From Burkholderiales bacterium UBA1834 (GTDB taxonomy: Bacteria; Pseudomonadota; Gammaproteobacteria; Burkholderiales; Burkholderiaceae_C): 5,947 nt of DNA. Shown here one piece after another: positions 4,246-5,947 of this stretch; the stretch's first letter is position 1; each line of letters starts with the position of its first letter. The translations under genes were made by a program, and so were the position numbers. The stretch covers positions 4,295 to 10,241 of the forward strand of contig DDJC01000106.1 of assembly GCA_002339015.1 (NCBI GenBank), written 5' to 3'. The notes beneath the pieces are model-generated. The model saw only the letters and a program-made list of their open reading frames with translations. It made no database searches and was not told the DNA's origin.

Positions 4246-5613
4246 ATGAGCGGTGGGGCTGATGACTGGGGCGTGCTGCCCTCGGCCAAGCCTTCCGGCG
4301 CTCCCGCAGGAGCGCGGGTGTGGGGGGTGGCAGCCTTGGTACAGGCCGTGGGCGACACGCTGGCAGCCCGTTATGGCGGTGTGGTGGTCAGGGGGGAGCT
4401 CAGTGGCTTCACGCGTGCGGCCAGTGGCCATGGCTACTTCACGCTCAAGGACGAATGGGGGCAGGCCAGCCTGCGCTGCGCGATGTTCCGCCGCGCGCTG
4501 TCCCAGGCCGACTTCAGCCCCCGTGAAGGGCAGCTCGTCGAAGCCCGTGGGCGGCTGTCGGTCTACGAGGCGCGGGGCGAGTTGCAGATGGTGGTCGAGG
4601 GGCTGACGCAGGCTGGCGCCGGCGCACTGTACGAGCAGTTTCTGCGCCTGAAGGCGCGCCTGGACGCCGAGGGCCTGTTCGACGAGGCCCGCAAGCGTCC
4701 CATTCCCTCGTCTCCCCGCCGCATTGCGGTGGTCACCTCCCTGGCCGCTGCGGCCCTGCGCGATGTGGTCACCGCTCTGCGCCGGCGTGTGCCGCACATC
4801 GAAGCCATCATCGTGCCCTGTGCGGTACAGGGTGCGGAGGCGCCAGCCCAGATCGTCGATGCGCTGGCCAAGGTGGCCTGGCTGGACCGCGATGCCCGTG
4901 CCCGCGACGCGCTGGGGCAGGGCCTCGACACGGTCATCCTGTGCCGCGGCGGCGGATCGCTTGAAGACCTCTGGTCCTTCAACGACGAGCGCGTGGTGCG
5001 TGCCGTGGTGGCTTGCCCGGTGCCCGTGATCTGCGGTGTCGGCCATGAAACCGATGTGACGTTGGCCGATCTGGCCGCCGACCTGCGTGCCCCGACACCC
5101 ACGGCAGCAGCCGAATTGGTCGCCAGCCCTCAGGCGCAATCCCTGTACGAACTGGGGGCCCTGGCCGGCCGCATGCAATGGCGCATGCGGCAGCAACTGG
5201 ACCGCCAGGCGCAGTCGGTCGACAACCTGGCCCTGCGCCTGTCACGGCCCGCGCAACTGGTGGGCCGCTACCAGCAGCATCTCACGCACATGGAGGCCCG
5301 GCTGAAAGGCAGTCTGCGAGAGTCCGTGGCATCGGCGCGACATCAGCTGACCCCGTTGCCCATGCGGCTGGTGCGGGCGATAGCGCACCGTGTGGCGTGG
5401 ACGCGTCAGCACCAGGAGCACCTGGGCCTTCGCCTGGCCTCCCTGGACCCTCAGCGCGTGCTGGAGCGCGGCTATGCCTGGCTGGGCACCGCCGATGGCG
5501 AGCCCGTCACCAGCGTGGCCGACGTGCAGGCCGGGCAGGGGCTGCAGGTCCAGATGGCCGACGGCCGACTCGATGTGGATGTGCGGCAGGTGGTGCCGCG
5601 CGATCCGCCCTAA
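4246..5613 (+). CDS. xseA: Exonuclease VII large subunit
   Basis: XseA is the catalytic subunit of exonuclease VII, which with several small XseB subunits degrades single-stranded DNA from both ends and acts in mismatch repair and damage processing. The 455 residues equal the usual length (E. coli 456). An N-terminal OB-fold DNA-binding domain occupies about 24-122 (VVVRGELSGF, GHGYFTLKD, GQLVEARGRLSVYEARGELQ). The catalytic domain follows, with VVTSLAAAALRDV (162-174, D173), RGGGSLEDLWSFNDE (234-248) and GVGHETDVTLADLAAD (264-279) running into LRAPTPTAAAE (280-290). A long helical, Gln/Arg-rich segment (about 295-400) matches the coiled arm that binds XseB. The family's usual TG in the TSxTGAA loop is AA here. 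ATG 4246-4248 has AAGAGG (4234-4239) 6 nt upstream. It is divergent from exbB, and xseB is not in the window. Confidence 0.97.
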   Translation: MSGGADDWGVLPSAKPSGAPAGARVWGVAALVQAVGDTLAARYGGVVVRGELSGFTRAASGHGYFTLKDEWGQASLRCAMFRRALSQADFSPREGQLVEARGRLSVYEARGELQMVVEGLTQAGAGALYEQFLRLKARLDAEGLFDEARKRPIPSSPRRIAVVTSLAAAALRDVVTALRRRVPHIEAIIVPCAVQGAEAPAQIVDALAKVAWLDRDARARDALGQGLDTVILCRGGGSLEDLWSFNDERVVRAVVACPVPVICGVGHETDVTLADLAADLRAPTPTAAAELVASPQAQSLYELGALAGRMQWRMRQQLDRQAQSVDNLALRLSRPAQLVGRYQQHLTHMEARLKGSLRESVASARHQLTPLPMRLVRAIAHRVAWTRQHQEHLGLRLASLDPQRVLERGYAWLGTADGEPVTSVADVQAGQGLQVQMADGRLDVDVRQVVPRDPP

Positions 5614-5670
5614 GCCCGGATGCGCATGTGAGGAATTAGCCCATCCGCTCATCTTCGAAGGCCTCGTGCC

Positions 5671-5676
5671 TACAAT
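5671..5676 (+). promoter_or_regulatory. Candidate -10 element of the sodB promoter
   Basis: TACAAT in the context CCTACAATCGGG matches the -10 consensus at 5 of 6 positions and is a common -10 form in Burkholderiales. It lies 42 bp upstream of the sodB ATG, in the 105-bp gap after xseA, leaving room for a leader of about 35 nt. The -35 region at a 17-nt spacing (CTCATC, 5648-5653) is poor, so an activator may be needed or the call may be wrong. No iron- or oxidative-stress operator was recognised. Confidence 0.4.
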
Positions 5677-5718
5677 CGGGCCGATCCGTTTTCATCCCCA
5701 ACCATCGGAACAAGCACC

Positions 5719-5947
5719 ATGGCTCAACACACGCTTCCTCCCCTGCCGTTCGCGCAGGACGCGCTGGCCCCCCATATCTCGAAGGAAACCTTCGAATACC
5801 ACTACGGCAAGCATCACCAAGCCTATGTGACCAACCTCAACAATCTCATCCCGGGTACCGAATTCGAGAACCTGCCCCTGGAAGAGATCATCAAGAAATC
5901 CAGCGGCGGCATCTACAACAACGCTGCCCAGGTGTGGAACCACACCT
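5719..5947 (+). CDS. sodB: Iron superoxide dismutase, N-terminal part (cut by window edge)
   Basis: SodB converts superoxide to oxygen and hydrogen peroxide in the cytoplasm. The 76 visible codons begin MAQHTLPPLPFAQDALAPHI and closely follow E. coli FeSOD. EYHYGKHHQAYV (26-37) contains the first metal ligand H28, and NNAAQVWNHT (67-76) contains the second, H75. Q71 in the AAQ motif is the active-site glutamine position typical of iron rather than manganese enzymes, which have glycine there. The two C-terminal metal ligands lie beyond the edge. The start at ATG 5719-5721 has a modest GGAA (5707-5710) 8 nt upstream and gives the standard family N-terminus. It follows xseA on the same strand after 105 bp, and a TACAAT element suggests its own promoter. 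The frame is open to the edge. Confidence 0.97.
   Translation, partial: MAQHTLPPLPFAQDALAPHISKETFEYHYGKHHQAYVTNLNNLIPGTEFENLPLEEIIKKSSGGIYNNAAQVWNHT

Noticed and set aside
4102..5196. 364-codon open frame on the minus strand
   Set aside because: It is antisense to xseA, whose motifs are intact, and its translation is a His/Gln/Arg/Gly-rich shadow with no domain.
5614..5718. Terminator between xseA and sodB
   Set aside because: Only the short palindrome ATGCGCAT (5621-5628) was found, with no stable stem followed by T residues.

Overview
This GC-rich window looks chromosomal and probably comes from a betaproteobacterium of the order Burkholderiales (Comamonadaceae or a Rubrivivax/Leptothrix/Aquabacterium-like relative). 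The assignment rests on the gene order exbB-exbD-lpxK-ycaR-kdsB-adk, on strong G/C preference at third codon positions, and on the protein sequences. It is an inference, because no rRNA or other marker gene is present. Two genes are cut by the window edges: adk on the left and sodB on the right.

Left block, minus strand (about 1-3826). Read in the direction of transcription, the genes are exbB, exbD, lpxK, ycaR (Trm112-like), kdsB and adk. Gaps are 43 nt (exbB/exbD), 27 nt (exbD/lpxK), 87 nt (lpxK/ycaR), 18 nt (ycaR/kdsB) and 214 nt (kdsB/adk). The first five probably form one transcription unit. LpxK (lipid A 4'-kinase) and KdsB (CMP-Kdo synthetase) feed the lipid A/Kdo core of lipopolysaccharide. 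ExbB/ExbD form a proton-driven inner-membrane motor with no visible TonB partner. YcaR is a small zinc-ribbon-like protein. Adk is general nucleotide metabolism and has its own leader, which contains a perfect 8-bp inverted repeat.

Middle (3827-4245). A 419-bp divergent intergenic region separates the minus-strand block from xseA. Its central part is strikingly AT-rich for this genome. It carries one perfect DnaA box (TTATCCACA, minus strand), a degenerate second box facing it, a perfect 8-bp A/T palindrome, and a perfect match to the IHF consensus, plus candidate promoter elements and leader hairpins. This is the least explained part of the window.

Right block, plus strand (4246-5947). xseA is complete and encodes the exonuclease VII large subunit. 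sodB (iron superoxide dismutase) follows after 105 bp with a plausible promoter of its own and runs off the right edge.

I see no mobile element, CRISPR array, tRNA, rRNA or phage gene. The window is mostly conserved housekeeping DNA and I do not claim a new system. The best leads are the DnaA/IHF-type regulatory cluster and the ExbB subtype that lacks the usual third-helix glutamate beside lipopolysaccharide genes.
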